From: an uncultured Clostridia bacterium
GTDB taxonomy: Bacteria; Bacillota; Clostridia; TANB77; CAG-508
DNA length: 64,000 bases
Assembly: GCA_947632605.1 (NCBI GenBank)
Contig: CANRPX010000005.1
Location: 1 to 64,000, forward strand
Direction: 5' to 3'
Shown here one piece after another: positions 1-9,400 of this stretch. Numbering within the stretch: position 1 is the stretch's first letter; the number at the start of each line of letters is the position of its first letter. The notes under the pieces were generated by a model. It was not told where the DNA came from, searched no databases, and worked only from the letters and a program-made list of their open reading frames with translations. A program made the position numbers and the translations under genes.

Positions 1-7
1 ATAAAAA

Positions 8-42
8 AATAATTTGTAAAAGGTTACCTTTTACAAATTATT
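8..42 (-). terminator. Intrinsic terminator closing the matrix-fibre operon
   Basis: A perfect 17-bp inverted repeat has its arms at 8-24 and 26-42. Read on the minus strand it is followed by a run of T (positions 9-3). It lies just after the stop of the last gene of the leftward operon, so it ends that transcription unit. Confidence 0.9.
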
Positions 43-64
43 CTTGTTTTATATATAAATTAAA

Positions 65-595
65 CTATCCATGTCTACCTTTAATTACTAGTGGTCTAAC
101 ATTTGCAACAATTAAAAATATCACCATCAAAATTCCCAAAATACATATTACTATTCTATTTTTTAGAAGTAGTATTAAATTTCCTAAAAAAGGTATTTTA
201 AAGCAATACTTTCCTTCTACTGCATCTTTTCTTACCAAGTCTATATCTATTGCTGAGTTAGCATCGCCCTTTGTCTGCAAAAATTCTTCTCCATCTTCAT
301 TTATTATTTTTGTTATTCTATGTGTTACTATTGAATTTTTTTCTTTAAATGATATTATATCTCCTTCTTTTATTTTTGATGTTTCTTTTACTATTATTAT
401 ATCTCCTATCTTTAATTTTGGTTCCATACTCCCAGAAAGTACAATAAAATTTTTAAAACCAAATATATTAGGAATTTTATCTCTCCATATTATCTTTTGC
501 AACATTATAATCACACTATACAACACAAGGATTATCACTAAAACTCTAATAATTCTTTTTATTTTAGAATCTTTACTTCTTCTCATTAGTTTCAT
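65..595 (-). CDS. SipW-type (ER/archaeal-type) signal peptidase I, second copy
   Basis: This is a membrane signal peptidase of the S26 family that removes signal peptides outside the membrane. An N-terminal membrane segment (about residues 15-35 from this start) precedes the catalytic-serine box LSGSMEP. The family boxes GDIIIV, DIISF, VTHRI and TKGDAN follow, and a second membrane helix closes the protein. The VTHRI histidine sits where the lysine of ordinary bacterial LepB would be, which marks the SipW/ER type. It is the last gene of the operon; a better-conserved paralogue lies at 3467-4111. The ATG at 595 is preferred over an upstream TTG at 607, which sits too close to the only GGGG ribosome site; spacing is not ideal for either. 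Its likely substrates are the TasA-like proteins encoded just upstream. Confidence 0.85.
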   Translation of the reverse strand: MKLMRRSKDSKIKRIIRVLVIILVLYSVIIMLQKIIWRDKIPNIFGFKNFIVLSGSMEPKLKIGDIIIVKETSKIKEGDIISFKEKNSIVTHRITKIINEDGEEFLQTKGDANSAIDIDLVRKDAVEGKYCFKIPFLGNLILLLKNRIVICILGILMVIFLIVANVRPLVIKGRHG

Positions 596-617
596 TATAT
601 TTATCAAACCCCATGTC

Positions 618-1140
618 TTAATTTATTACTTGCTCACCATCTAGTTGTATAGTACATAATATTTGTTGCCCTGCATATTTTACATCATTATCAGTGTTAC
701 TCCAATTTAATTTTAATCTATATGTTCTTATTTCTTGTGTTCCATAGCTCATAGATAAATTTTCTGTTTTATTATCTGACAATTTTACTTCTTGTTCACT
801 ACCAGAAGTTATATCATATAAAGTTACTTTTACTGGTACAATAGTATTTAAATTAATACTTAGAGTATAGTTTAATAATACTTCGTTGACCAAATCACTT
901 TCAGTATTAGAAACTTTAAAATCAAAACTTCTTTCTTCACCGTGGTAGCATATTAGTAACATTATATGTACTATTGTCATTAGTTAAATTTAATACTGGT
1001 ACAGCAATAACATCTTCCCCTGTTGCTTGTGCTTGTTCCATGTACCTACTAGTAGTTAAATCAAATGTAGATATAAATAAAACAGTTACTATAAATATGC
1101 CTATACATGTAATATTAAATTTATTTATATTTTTTTTCAT
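618..1140 (-). pseudogene. TasA/camelysin-like secreted protein, split by a +1 frameshift
   Basis: Two overlapping frames together give one small fibre-type protein. The first (ATG at 1140, GGAG nine bases upstream) encodes a signal peptide ending in the SRY motif typical of SipW substrates. It then reads on to NMLPR and stops at 937. The second frame continues as GEERSFDFKVSN and ends at 618. Removing one C on the minus strand (position 942) restores MLPGEE, the usual start of the strand after the second conserved segment in these proteins. About 173 residues would result. The lesion may be a real mutation or an assembly error. It lies between another TasA-like gene and the distal signal peptidase. 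Confidence 0.75.
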
Positions 1141-1156
1141 TCTATCAGACTCCAAT

Positions 1157-1741
1157 CTAACTTATTTTTTGACTTACTACTGCAATAACTGGTATATCTG
1201 TTTCAATTGATTGAGGATTTGGGTTTGTAATATCAGTATTCCATTCCCAATATATTTTTAAATTTATTTTGTCATCTTCTGTAAATCCTGTTGTTTGATT
1301 TAATAAATCTTTTCCATCTCTTATTGTATTATCTGTAATTTCTGTAAATGTTAAATCATTATCTTTTGTATATTTAGTTAATTTTATGTCTGGGTGATTT
1401 GCTAAATCAAATACAAGTTTATATTCTATACTTACCTCAGCTCCAGTAGGATCTATTTCTATTTCAAAATATTCCTCTTTTAAACTTGGAGCTATTTTAT
1501 TATTATATGTATTATTATTAGTTGAACTTAAATTTAAAGCAAAAGGTTCATCTGATCCTACTTCTATTCCATTTACTTTTGCAGTAAATTTTGCTGGGCT
1601 TACTGTTAAAGCAGTTTCTGTTGTTTCTGTATATCTTGAGAATGTATAATTAACAAAAATTAATATAACTAGAGCTATATAAAACAAGAAAAAATTAATA
1701 TATCGTTTTTGTTTCTTCTTGAATCTTTTTCCCTCAGACAT
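1157..1741 (-). CDS. TasA/camelysin-like SipW-dependent secreted protein
   Basis: This is a small secreted beta-rich protein. A basic stretch (KRFKKKQKRY) and one hydrophobic helix end at NYTFSRYTE, the SRY-type cleavage region of SipW substrates. The mature part carries KIAPSLKEEYFEIEID and GAEVSIEYKL, shared with the protein at 2772-3398 (KIAPNTEMYADILID, DTEVSIDYWF). The two are therefore paralogous subunits or partners. The ATG at 1741 has AGGTGG eight bases upstream and is preferred over a GTG at 1753 that overlaps the ribosome site. It is co-transcribed with its neighbours (spacing of about 20 bases). A role as fibre subunit or accessory is inferred from the family, not shown. Confidence 0.7.
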   Translation of the reverse strand: MSEGKRFKKKQKRYINFFLFYIALVILIFVNYTFSRYTETTETALTVSPAKFTAKVNGIEVGSDEPFALNLSSTNNNTYNNKIAPSLKEEYFEIEIDPTGAEVSIEYKLVFDLANHPDIKLTKYTKDNDLTFTEITDNTIRDGKDLLNQTTGFTEDDKINLKIYWEWNTDITNPNPQSIETDIPVIAVVSQKIS

Positions 1742-1764
1742 TGCCCTTTCCACCTTTCTTAGTT

Positions 1765-2667
1765 TTAAATTTGTTCTGCATACACTTTCATATATAATTG
1801 ATAAGCTGCATCAATAGAAGTTCCTATATCTGTGTCATTATCGCTTTCAACCCATTTCCAATCTAAAGTATAAACATCATAAGTTTTTGCTGGAAGATTT
1901 AAATCATATTTACTTAATTCTTCAGCATCAACATATTGTTTATCATTTCCAATAATATATTTGCCATTTAATTTTAATCTAAATTTCATATTTATATCAT
2001 GAGTATTTTTTTCAAACATCTCTAAATCATAATTTAAATTAAAATTATTATTATTTCTTACAACAAATTGATATGAATTCTCACTAGATGGTGCTATTTT
2101 ATCGTTCAAAACATGATATGTTGCTTGTTTAAATATATTTAATTTTGTATTATGCTCTACTGTAACATCATCCTCATCATATACATCTAAACTTCCTTGT
2201 GTATTATCTTCATTTCCAGTACTCTGTCCATTTCCCACTGGAGTAGAATTTTGTTCTGTTGTGGTAGATACTTTTCCTAATAGACGTCTTTTCTTTTTAC
2301 TATTACTACTAGTTTCTCCAGTTAGTGGTAGAACATTATTATTTCCATTGCATATACATCCTTCTACGTTACAATTACAAACAACGTTATTTTGATTATT
2401 ACAACTACAACCACAAGTACAATTTGAATTATTTCCAAAGACAATATCAAATATATCTATATTTCCTGTTGGAATTCTATATTTATTTTCAATTCGTCCT
2501 AAACATCTAATAAGTAGAAAAATAATTATAACTAAAAGTATAATAATTATTGTTGTTAATATAATATGCTTTTTCTTTTTATCATTTTTATAATTTTCTT
2601 GATAATCTTCTTCGATATTTTCTTCTAAATCTTTTTCAATATCTACATCTACATCTTCTTCTTTCAT
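1765..2667 (-). CDS. Membrane-anchored TasA-like protein with cysteine cluster and internal LPLTGE
   Basis: This 300-residue protein of unusual build has a very acidic cytoplasmic head (1-30), a basic patch and one membrane helix (34-54). Eight cysteines follow in 24 residues (83-106), then a sortase-like LPLTGE (113-118) followed by SSNSKKKRRLLG instead of a second membrane helix. After a Ser/Thr/Asn linker, the last ~120 residues resemble the TasA-like neighbours (NDKIAPSSENSYQF). It could be a transmembrane basal or anchoring subunit of the fibre encoded around it. An excellent AAGGAGG lies six bases before the ATG, just beyond a pair of competing hairpins. I do not recognise the full architecture; the function is inferred from context only. 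Confidence 0.7.
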   Translation of the reverse strand: MKEEDVDVDIEKDLEENIEEDYQENYKNDKKKKHIILTTIIIILLVIIIFLLIRCLGRIENKYRIPTGNIDIFDIVFGNNSNCTCGCSCNNQNNVVCNCNVEGCICNGNNNVLPLTGETSSNSKKKRRLLGKVSTTTEQNSTPVGNGQSTGNEDNTQGSLDVYDEDDVTVEHNTKLNIFKQATYHVLNDKIAPSSENSYQFVVRNNNNFNLNYDLEMFEKNTHDINMKFRLKLNGKYIIGNDKQYVDAEELSKYDLNLPAKTYDVYTLDWKWVESDNDTDIGTSIDAAYQLYMKVYAEQI

Positions 2668-2686
2668 AATTTTCCTCCTTATCTAC

Positions 2687-2759
2687 TTTCACTTAGGTCT
2701 ATAGATTTTTAAACTCAAATCTACATACCTAAATGAAAGTTTTATTCTTTCATTTAGGT
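2687..2759 (-). promoter_or_regulatory. Mutually exclusive hairpins between two matrix genes
   Basis: On the minus strand the segment contains ACCTAAATGAAAG (2759-2747), its complement CTTTCATTTAGGT (2739-2727) and a second near copy ACCTAAGTGAAAG (2699-2687). The middle arm can pair perfectly with the first or, with one G-U pair, with the second. The latter structure ends a few bases before the AAGGAGG of the gene at 1765-2667. No T-run follows either hairpin, so it is not a standard terminator. RNA processing, mRNA stabilisation or translational tuning of the downstream gene is inferred. Confidence 0.6.
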
Positions 2760-2771
2760 TATTTATATTAA

Positions 2772-3398
2772 TTACACTTCTATATGTTGTTCACAATGTG
2801 CCGTTACTTCAACTTTATATTTTGGTGTTTCTTGTTCTAATGTTTTTCTTGCAATTTCTGAATCATTTACGTTATGATCATCATTATTTACCCATTTTGC
2901 ATATACTCTAACTGTAACTTGATCATCTTTTGTAAATGCTTCTGTTGCACCATTTTTTAACAATATACTTCCAGTATATTTATCACCTTTTTTAAGTAAA
3001 GTTTCTCCATCATGTCCATCTTCTAAATAACATACCTTTGTAACAGACATATCTTGAGGTTTTGCTTCGCCTTCTGTTCCTGTAATGGCTCCAAGTGTAA
3101 ACCAATAATCAATAGAAACTTCTGTGTCTGTTGGATCAATTAATATATCTGCATACATTTCTGTATTTGGAGCTATTTTTCCATCAACAACATGATCATT
3201 TTCTACTTGTTTAAACTCAATTGTCATTTTCTGGTTATTATGTACGCCTCCAACCTCAATATGCCATTTAGCAACTTGTACTTCTCCAACTCCTGAAGCT
3301 GTACCTGCATATCTTGCATAAGTACCTGAAACACAATATAGAGCTACTACCAAAACTACAAGTATAAACATTATTTGTTTTATTGTTCTTTTGGCCAT
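2772..3398 (-). CDS. TasA-like major fibre subunit candidate (SipW-dependent)
   Basis: This 208-residue secreted protein has a signal region of basic residues and one helix, ending in the TYARY cleavage motif of SipW substrates. The mature domain has DGKIAPNTEMYADILID and DTEVSIDYWFTLG. These fit the jelly-roll TasA/camelysin family, whose members polymerise into biofilm fibres in Bacillus. An AAGGAGG ribosome site lies six bases before the ATG. It directly follows a SipW-type peptidase in the transcript and precedes the hairpin pair at 2687-2759. That is the usual arrangement for a highly produced subunit, but abundance is inferred. Confidence 0.75.
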   Translation of the reverse strand: MAKRTIKQIMFILVVLVVALYCVSGTYARYAGTASGVGEVQVAKWHIEVGGVHNNQKMTIEFKQVENDHVVDGKIAPNTEMYADILIDPTDTEVSIDYWFTLGAITGTEGEAKPQDMSVTKVCYLEDGHDGETLLKKGDKYTGSILLKNGATEAFTKDDQVTVRVYAKWVNNDDHNVNDSEIARKTLEQETPKYKVEVTAHCEQHIEV

Positions 3399-3466
3399 TT
3401 TGTCCTCCTTTCTCTTTTATAAATATCTATTTTATAAAAAGTAAAAACTTATTATAAACTAATAAA

Positions 3467-4111
3467 TTATGAATTTTTGTTTTGTTTTTCTTGTTCTTCT
3501 TTCATTTTCTTGTACTCTAAAAATTCTTTTCTTTCTATTTCTTCTTCTTTTGATAACTTTTTATCTTCTAATTTATTTACTATTTGCAAACAAATTAATC
3601 CTACTACTAATATTACTAATAATATTACAACTAATCCTATTGGTTGTTGTACAAACATTAGAAAATTTCCAAGTCTTCCTATTCTTGATACATAAATACC
3701 TTCCACATCAGAACTTTTTACTATGTTAGCATCTTCTGCATTATTAGCATCACCTTTAGTTGTAAAAATTTTACTTCCATTTGCTTCCATTACTTCTACT
3801 ATTCTGTGAGTTGTAACTGTATTTTTTTCGTTTCTAAATGCAATGATATCACCTTTTTTTAGAATATTTGTATCAACAATTTTTACGAATACTAAATCTC
3901 CTGTATTTATTGTGCCTTCCATTGATCCTGATAGCACTATCATTGGTTTATAGCCAAATATATCTGGTATTTTATCTGGATACTTATATGCTTTATATAT
4001 AATTACTATTGAAATAATTAATACTGGAATTATAATTATAAAAAATAATATTTTTACAAAATTAAATACATCTAATCTTTTTTCTTCTTTAATTTTTCTT
4101 GCTCTGCTCAA
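3467..4111 (-). CDS. sipW: SipW-type signal peptidase I
   Basis: This ER-type S26 signal peptidase has an N-terminal membrane helix (about 17-42), the catalytic-serine box LSGSMEG, GDLVFVKI, GDIIAF, the histidine box TTHRIVEV and TKGDANNAED. A C-terminal membrane helix follows, then an unusual charged tail (KLEDKKLSKEEEIERKEF onward), probably coiled-coil and cytoplasmic. It shares the catalytic boxes with 65-595. The start is a TTG at 4111 with GAGG nine bases upstream; no ATG occurs before the catalytic box. In Bacillus subtilis SipW processes TasA and TapA. Here it stands second in the operon, beside four candidate substrates. Confidence 0.88.
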   Translation of the reverse strand: MSRARKIKEEKRLDVFNFVKILFFIIIIPVLIISIVIIYKAYKYPDKIPDIFGYKPMIVLSGSMEGTINTGDLVFVKIVDTNILKKGDIIAFRNEKNTVTTHRIVEVMEANGSKIFTTKGDANNAEDANIVKSSDVEGIYVSRIGRLGNFLMFVQQPIGLVVILLVILVVGLICLQIVNKLEDKKLSKEEEIERKEFLEYKKMKEEQEKQNKNS

Positions 4112-4141
4112 GTTTTTACACCTCTTTTATTAATTGCCAAT

Positions 4142-5947
4142 TTAATTATTAACTAGTTCTTTTGTATTTTCAGAAATCTCACTATCTACTCCATTTTCGT
4201 TTGCAGGATCGCCAACAGTTCCATCAGCTGGTATAGCACCTGCTTTATTTAGTTCTATTTTTACTTGTTCTCCTGTTAAAGGATGATAATTAGATAATAT
4301 TCTATTTACAAGTATTGGATCTTCATTTACTTCGTTTGATATAACTTCTCCTGTTCCTAATTCTGTATTTCCTGACAAAGTACCTTTATTATTATATCCT
4401 ACTATTCTTCCTACATTTGATTGTCCTGCTGTACTTCTAATATTTGTAGAATAATTTATACAACCAGTAATTGATCCATAATTATATCCTACTATTCCTC
4501 CAATATAGTTAATTCCTGTTATAGTGGCTGTAGAATGATTTTTGCAATTTATAATAGATCCACCTAGTTTATTATATCCTGCTATACCTCCAACATCTGT
4601 ACCTGGACCACTTGTTCCACTAGTTATATATGTAGTTACATTAGCATAATTTTCACAATTTCTAACAGTTCCACCGCCATCTGTTCCAACATTATTATTT
4701 TTATCATCTTGATCTTGCATAGCAGCAAATCCTACAATTCCTCCCGAATATTTCTGTCCAGTAACTAAACCATAATTTTTACAATCCTCTATTGTAGAAT
4801 GAGACATCCATGCAGCAATTCCTCCAGCAACACCAGAAAACGCGTTTGTATCTCCTGTAAACTGTGATGTTATTATAGCTTTATTTACACAATTGCTTAT
4901 TACAGCATTTCTTTGAACATAACCTACAATACCACCTGCATAAGTATCTCTATCTGGAGTACTTTTATCTGTTGACATTACTGATGTTCCATCTATGGTT
5001 ACATATTCTATTTTTCCACCTTGCATTCTTCCTGCTACCATTCCTGCTGTTTCATTATCATTTAAAATAACTCCATTAGTTATAGTAAATCTTCTAATAT
5101 CTGCTCCATTAGTAGTTCCAAATAAACCTATATTTATTTGTAAAGATTTATGCATATATAAGTTAGATATTTCATGATTTCCACCATTAAATGTGCCTGC
5201 AAATTTATGTTCTAATTCTCCAATTGGTAGCCAACCTGGTTCTTCTGTTAACTCTACATATAAGCTTCCTTTTGTTTTTCCATCTTGATTTGCATCATTA
5301 TAATCTGTTCTATCAGCATTATCATAAGAGTTTTTATCTTTAAAATTTATATCTCTCGTTAATTTAAATCTTTCTTTTATTACACTACCACTAGTTGAGC
5401 TATCTCTTAATGCTAAACTTAAATCAAGTAAATCTTCAATTGATTGAATAGCTCCTTTTTGGTCAACTTTTAATGTAATATCTATTGATTTTTTATAAGG
5501 TTTTGTTGAAGTTACTCTTAATTTTAAGGTTTTAGAAGGATTTTCTAAATTATTTATATTTACCTTAAAAGAAATTGTGTTATCTATTTTACTATTTCCA
5601 CCTATTGTTTTAGTAATTTTACCACCTTCAATTGAAAACTTAGGCGAATCAACAATTTCAACTTCATAAGTTGTTTCAAATGTATTAAAATTTGTTCCAT
5701 CATTATTTTTTATAACTAAATTTACATTCTCTGATGTTGTTGTTAATATAGTTTCATGATCATTTACATCAGCTGTTCTTGGAAAAACAACTGTATCAGT
5801 TGATGTAGCATCAAAATAAAAAGGAGCAGTTCCTATTGATATATCTATTTTTTTATTAAATATATATTTTGCATAAGAATATGTACTTATTGATAATAAA
5901 ATAAGAATAATTAAAATTCCAAAAAATCTAATATTTTTCTTTTGCAT
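4142..5947 (-). CDS. GLUG-repeat secreted surface protein, first gene of matrix operon
   Basis: This is a 601-residue exported protein. The signal region ends in SYAKY, a SipW-type motif. Residues ~35-160 form a TasA-like beta domain. Residues ~245-540 contain repeated GLUG-type units (GGIVGYVQ, GGIAAWMS, GGIVGFAA, GGIAGYNK, GGIVGYNYG), each followed by a short strand ending in a cysteine such as VISNC, TIEDC or SIINC. These predict a beta-helix adhesin. AGGAGG lies ten bases before the ATG. It leads the operon, so its promoter must lie in 5948-6431. A role as matrix adhesin or fibre-associated protein follows from the family and the neighbours. Confidence 0.75.
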   Translation of the reverse strand: MQKKNIRFFGILIILILLSISTYSYAKYIFNKKIDISIGTAPFYFDATSTDTVVFPRTADVNDHETILTTTSENVNLVIKNNDGTNFNTFETTYEVEIVDSPKFSIEGGKITKTIGGNSKIDNTISFKVNINNLENPSKTLKLRVTSTKPYKKSIDITLKVDQKGAIQSIEDLLDLSLALRDSSTSGSVIKERFKLTRDINFKDKNSYDNADRTDYNDANQDGKTKGSLYVELTEEPGWLPIGELEHKFAGTFNGGNHEISNLYMHKSLQINIGLFGTTNGADIRRFTITNGVILNDNETAGMVAGRMQGGKIEYVTIDGTSVMSTDKSTPDRDTYAGGIVGYVQRNAVISNCVNKAIITSQFTGDTNAFSGVAGGIAAWMSHSTIEDCKNYGLVTGQKYSGGIVGFAAMQDQDDKNNNVGTDGGGTVRNCENYANVTTYITSGTSGPGTDVGGIAGYNKLGGSIINCKNHSTATITGINYIGGIVGYNYGSITGCINYSTNIRSTAGQSNVGRIVGYNNKGTLSGNTELGTGEVISNEVNEDPILVNRILSNYHPLTGEQVKIELNKAGAIPADGTVGDPANENGVDSEISENTKELVNN

Positions 5948-6072
5948 TAAGGATATCCCTCCTTTCTTTATTGTTACAATACTTATTCTTTAAAAAATAA
6001 TTTTTTTCAATACCTTTGTTCTATTTACATTTTTTTAAAGAAAAATAAACCTTTATATAAAGTGGTAACATT

Positions 6073-6225
6073 TCATATAAAAGGTTCATTTATATTTATC
6101 AATATGTTATTTAAAAATTTAATTACAACATTTAAAGAATAGCTATTATTTGCTACCCTTTTATTTTCATTTAAATTACATCTACGTGTGTGCACAGTTG
6201 CAAGAATTGCATTGCTTATTATCAT
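6073..6225 (-). CDS. Possible small protein, 50 residues
   Basis: A 50-codon frame starts at ATG 6225 with AAGGGG seven bases upstream, and ends at TGA 6073-6075. It includes richer codons (GTG CAC ACA CGT) unlike the surrounding AT-rich spacer. It would be a leader gene just ahead of the matrix operon. I recognise no family. It could equally be chance, or part of a structured 5' leader. Confidence 0.25.
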   Translation of the reverse strand: MIISNAILATVHTRRCNLNENKRVANNSYSLNVVIKFLNNILININEPFI

Positions 6226-6354
6226 TTGTGTACCCCTTATTTTACAAATTTAATATCTAAATGTTAATTAAATTATATTTATAGTATAATACACAAACAG
6301 TATAATATATAAAACTTTATTTTTAAATACTTTTTATTCTTTTTAACATATTTT

Positions 6355-6390
6355 TAACTTAAATGTTACATTTTTTTAACATTTAAGTTA
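6355..6390. promoter_or_regulatory. Perfect 14-bp dyad, candidate operator
   Basis: TAACTTAAATGTTA (6355-6368) and its exact complement (6377-6390) are separated by eight bases. Neither side has a T-run outside the arms, so it is unlikely to be a terminator. It sits between the terminator of the giant adhesin gene and the matrix operon. A binding site for a dimeric regulator is a reasonable inference. Confidence 0.4.
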
Positions 6391-6431
6391 GAATCTCATA
6401 AAAAGTAAGTAAGCGTAAGTTATAATAAAAT

Positions 6432-6474
6432 AAAAATAGAGATTTGAATGGATTTTACGCAAATCTCTATTTTT
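6432..6474 (-). terminator. Terminator of the giant adhesin gene
   Basis: A 15-bp stem (6432-6446 with 6460-6474) lies 25 bases past the stop at 6499. On the minus strand the T-rich stretch TTTTTATTTTATT follows. Confidence 0.88.
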
Positions 6475-6498
6475 TAATTTTTATAGCAAATACATATA

Positions 6499-9400
6499 TT
6501 ATTTATATATTTTCTTTTTTCCTTTTAGCCATAATATAAATTGTGCTATTATATTTGATATTATTACAACTATTATTGTTCCACCAGCGATTATTGGAGT
6601 TTTATCTCCTGTATATGGTGCTATATTTGGTTTTTCTGTTGTTCTCTTTTCTTCTTCTTTTGTATTATCACTATTATTATTTTGAGTTTTTTCAGTACTT
6701 TCTCCTGTATTTGCTTGTATTACTTGTTCTTCACGTTTTTCTTCTTTTACTTGTTCTTGTGAAGGTACATTTGAAGGCTCTTTAGAAGGTTTTTCTGGTT
6801 TATTTTCAGGCTTATTATCTTTATTTGGCTCTACTGGTTCAGTTTTTTCTTCTTCTTTTTCATAATAGTATTTTACAACTATTTCTGTTTCTACTGTTCC
6901 ATCTTCTTTTCTTTCTGCTTTCATTTCGCCTTTCCAATTTTCTGGTTTTTCTAATAGTTTGTATCCTTCAAATTCTTTTTCTTTTGTTTCATATTGGTCT
7001 CCTTCATGTCCATATATATATTCTGTACTATCTTCTAATTCTCCGGTTTCCGTATTTTTTCCTTTTAGTGTTTCTCCAGTTTCTTTTTCTACATACTCTA
7101 CTTTCACTTGCATTTTTATTGAATAATAATATGTTACTACTAGTTCTGTCTCTACTGTTCCATCTTCTTTTCTTTCAACTTTCATTTCGCCTTTCCAATT
7201 TTCTGGTACTTCTACTATTTCATATCCTTCAAATCCTTTTTCTTTTGTCTCATATTTGTCTCCTTCATGTCCATACATATATTCTGTACTATCTTCTAAT
7301 TCTCCAGTTTCTATATTCTTTCCTTTTAGTATTTCTCCAGTTTCTTTATCTACATATTCTACTTTTACTGATGCTTTTCTTATATAGTAGTATTCTACTA
7401 TTATATCTTCTTTTGTCATCTTTCCCTTACTGTTTTTAGGCATTTTTTCTTTTACTATGTCATAGCCTTCTATTTCTTTTTCAGTTATTTCATAGTCATC
7501 TCCTACATAGCTTTCATATATTATTTCTTCATCTATCATTTCTTCTTGTTTTATATCTATATGTCTTTCTATTACTCTTGCTTTTCTTCCATAATAATAT
7601 GTTACTACTGTTTCTGTTACTACTGTTCCATTTTCTTTCACTTCTATTTTCATTTCGCCTTTACTATTGTCTGGAACTTCTATTAATTCATAACCTTCAA
7701 ATTCTTTTTCTTTTGTTTCGTATATATCTCCTTCGTGTCCATATATATACTCTGTGCTATCTTTCTCCTTTTCTGTTTCTGGATCTTTTTCTTGTAATTT
7801 TCTTCCTGTTTCTTTATCTACATATTCTACTTTTACTGATGCCTTTCTTATATAATAGTATTTTACTTCTATTACTCCATCTATCATATATCCTTCACTG
7901 TTGTCTGGATATTGCTCCATTACTATATCATAACCTTCAAATTCTTTTTCTTTTGTTGTGTATGGATCTCCTTCATATCCTTTATATGTTTGATTATATA
8001 ATACTTCTTCACTCTTTATATCTATATGTTTTTCTATTACTGATGCTGGATGTACTTTTCTATAATAGTACTCTAACACTATTGGTTCTTTTGTCATTCG
8101 TACTGTTTCTTTTTGAGGTTTTCTTTCTAGTATATAATGTTCTATATCTTTTGCTCTTGATGTGTATAAATCTCCTACTAATCCTTCTTTTTCCTCTTCT
8201 ATTATTACATCATTTGTTTCTACATCTATATGTCTTACTATTACTTTTGTTTTTCCTGCATAATAATACTCTACTTCTGTTGGTTCTAATTTTATTGTTC
8301 CAGTTGTATTTCCAGAGTTTCCTACACACTCATAACCTTCTATTTCTTTTTCTTCTGCATTATATTCACTTCCTATTTTCCCTTCTATCTCAACATCTTC
8401 TTCTACTTTTTTTAATGTATCTTTTTCTAAATATTTTACTATTACTTTTCCATCTTTTAGTTTATAATTATAATCTACCTCTATTATGTCTTCTTGCATT
8501 ATTCCTTCACTGTTGTCTGGCATTTTTACCAATTCATATTCTTTTGGTATGTCTTCTGCTGGTTTTGTTGTGTATGGATCTCCTACTTTTCCTTCTATTA
8601 TTACATCATTACTTAATCTATTTACTGTTCCTTCTTCATAATAATGTACTATTACTTTTGCTGTCTTTTTAACATAATATACATTTATTACGTTTAGATC
8701 CTCTCTTTCTGTTATTCTTAGTGGACAGTAATCTACACTTCTTAATTCATAACCTTCCATTGATTTTTCTGGATATGTTGTTATTAAATCCATAAATGTT
8801 GCTAAATGTGTTTCTGTGTTCTCATTATACAATACACCATTATAGTAATATTTTATTTTATACTGATATTGATTTATTCTCCATCCAGCATATAATTCTA
8901 TATCTTTTGTTGGAATATATTCTGTATTATTTGGCTCTAATATTTTTTGTGTACATTCTTTATCTAAGTACCATCCTATAAATGTGTATCCTGTTCTTGT
9001 TGGTGTATATTCTACACTTCCCGGATTCCATTGTGCATAAAGGTCTACTACTCCACCTTCTTCTGAACTTAAGTTTAATACTTTTTCTTTGTTTTTATAT
9101 GTATTTCCACTTCCGTTTTCATTTATGCTCCAATTTTTAAATGTATATTCTGCTACTTTTTCTTCTTCTCCTCCAAAGCTATAATTGTGATTAAATGTTA
9201 CTTTATATTCTCTTTTAAATCCATTTTCTGTTAATGCTTTTGGTTCATCATAAGTATGTATACTATCAGCTGTATCTCCACTTGTTGCTTTATTTCCGTG
9301 ATATTTAACTGTATATTTTATTGGTATCCATTTTGCATATAATGTTATATCTTGTGTTGGTACATATACTGTATTATCTGCTTCTAATATTTTATTTTCG

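Larger units (their letters stand above)
5948..6431. other. Upstream region of the matrix operon
   Basis: This AT-rich region of about 480 bases must hold the promoter of the leftward operon. Several TATAAT-like hexamers occur at 6272-6296 on both strands, but none has a convincing -35, so I do not assign one. An imperfect inverted repeat (AAACCTTTATAT / ATATAAAAGGTT) lies near 6048-6086. A small open frame (6073-6225) and a perfect 14-bp dyad (6355-6390) are listed separately. Confidence 0.5.

Noticed and set aside
6355-6390. 14-bp dyad as a terminator
   Set aside because: The T-run lies inside the loop and neither side has a terminal T-run; treated as a possible operator instead.
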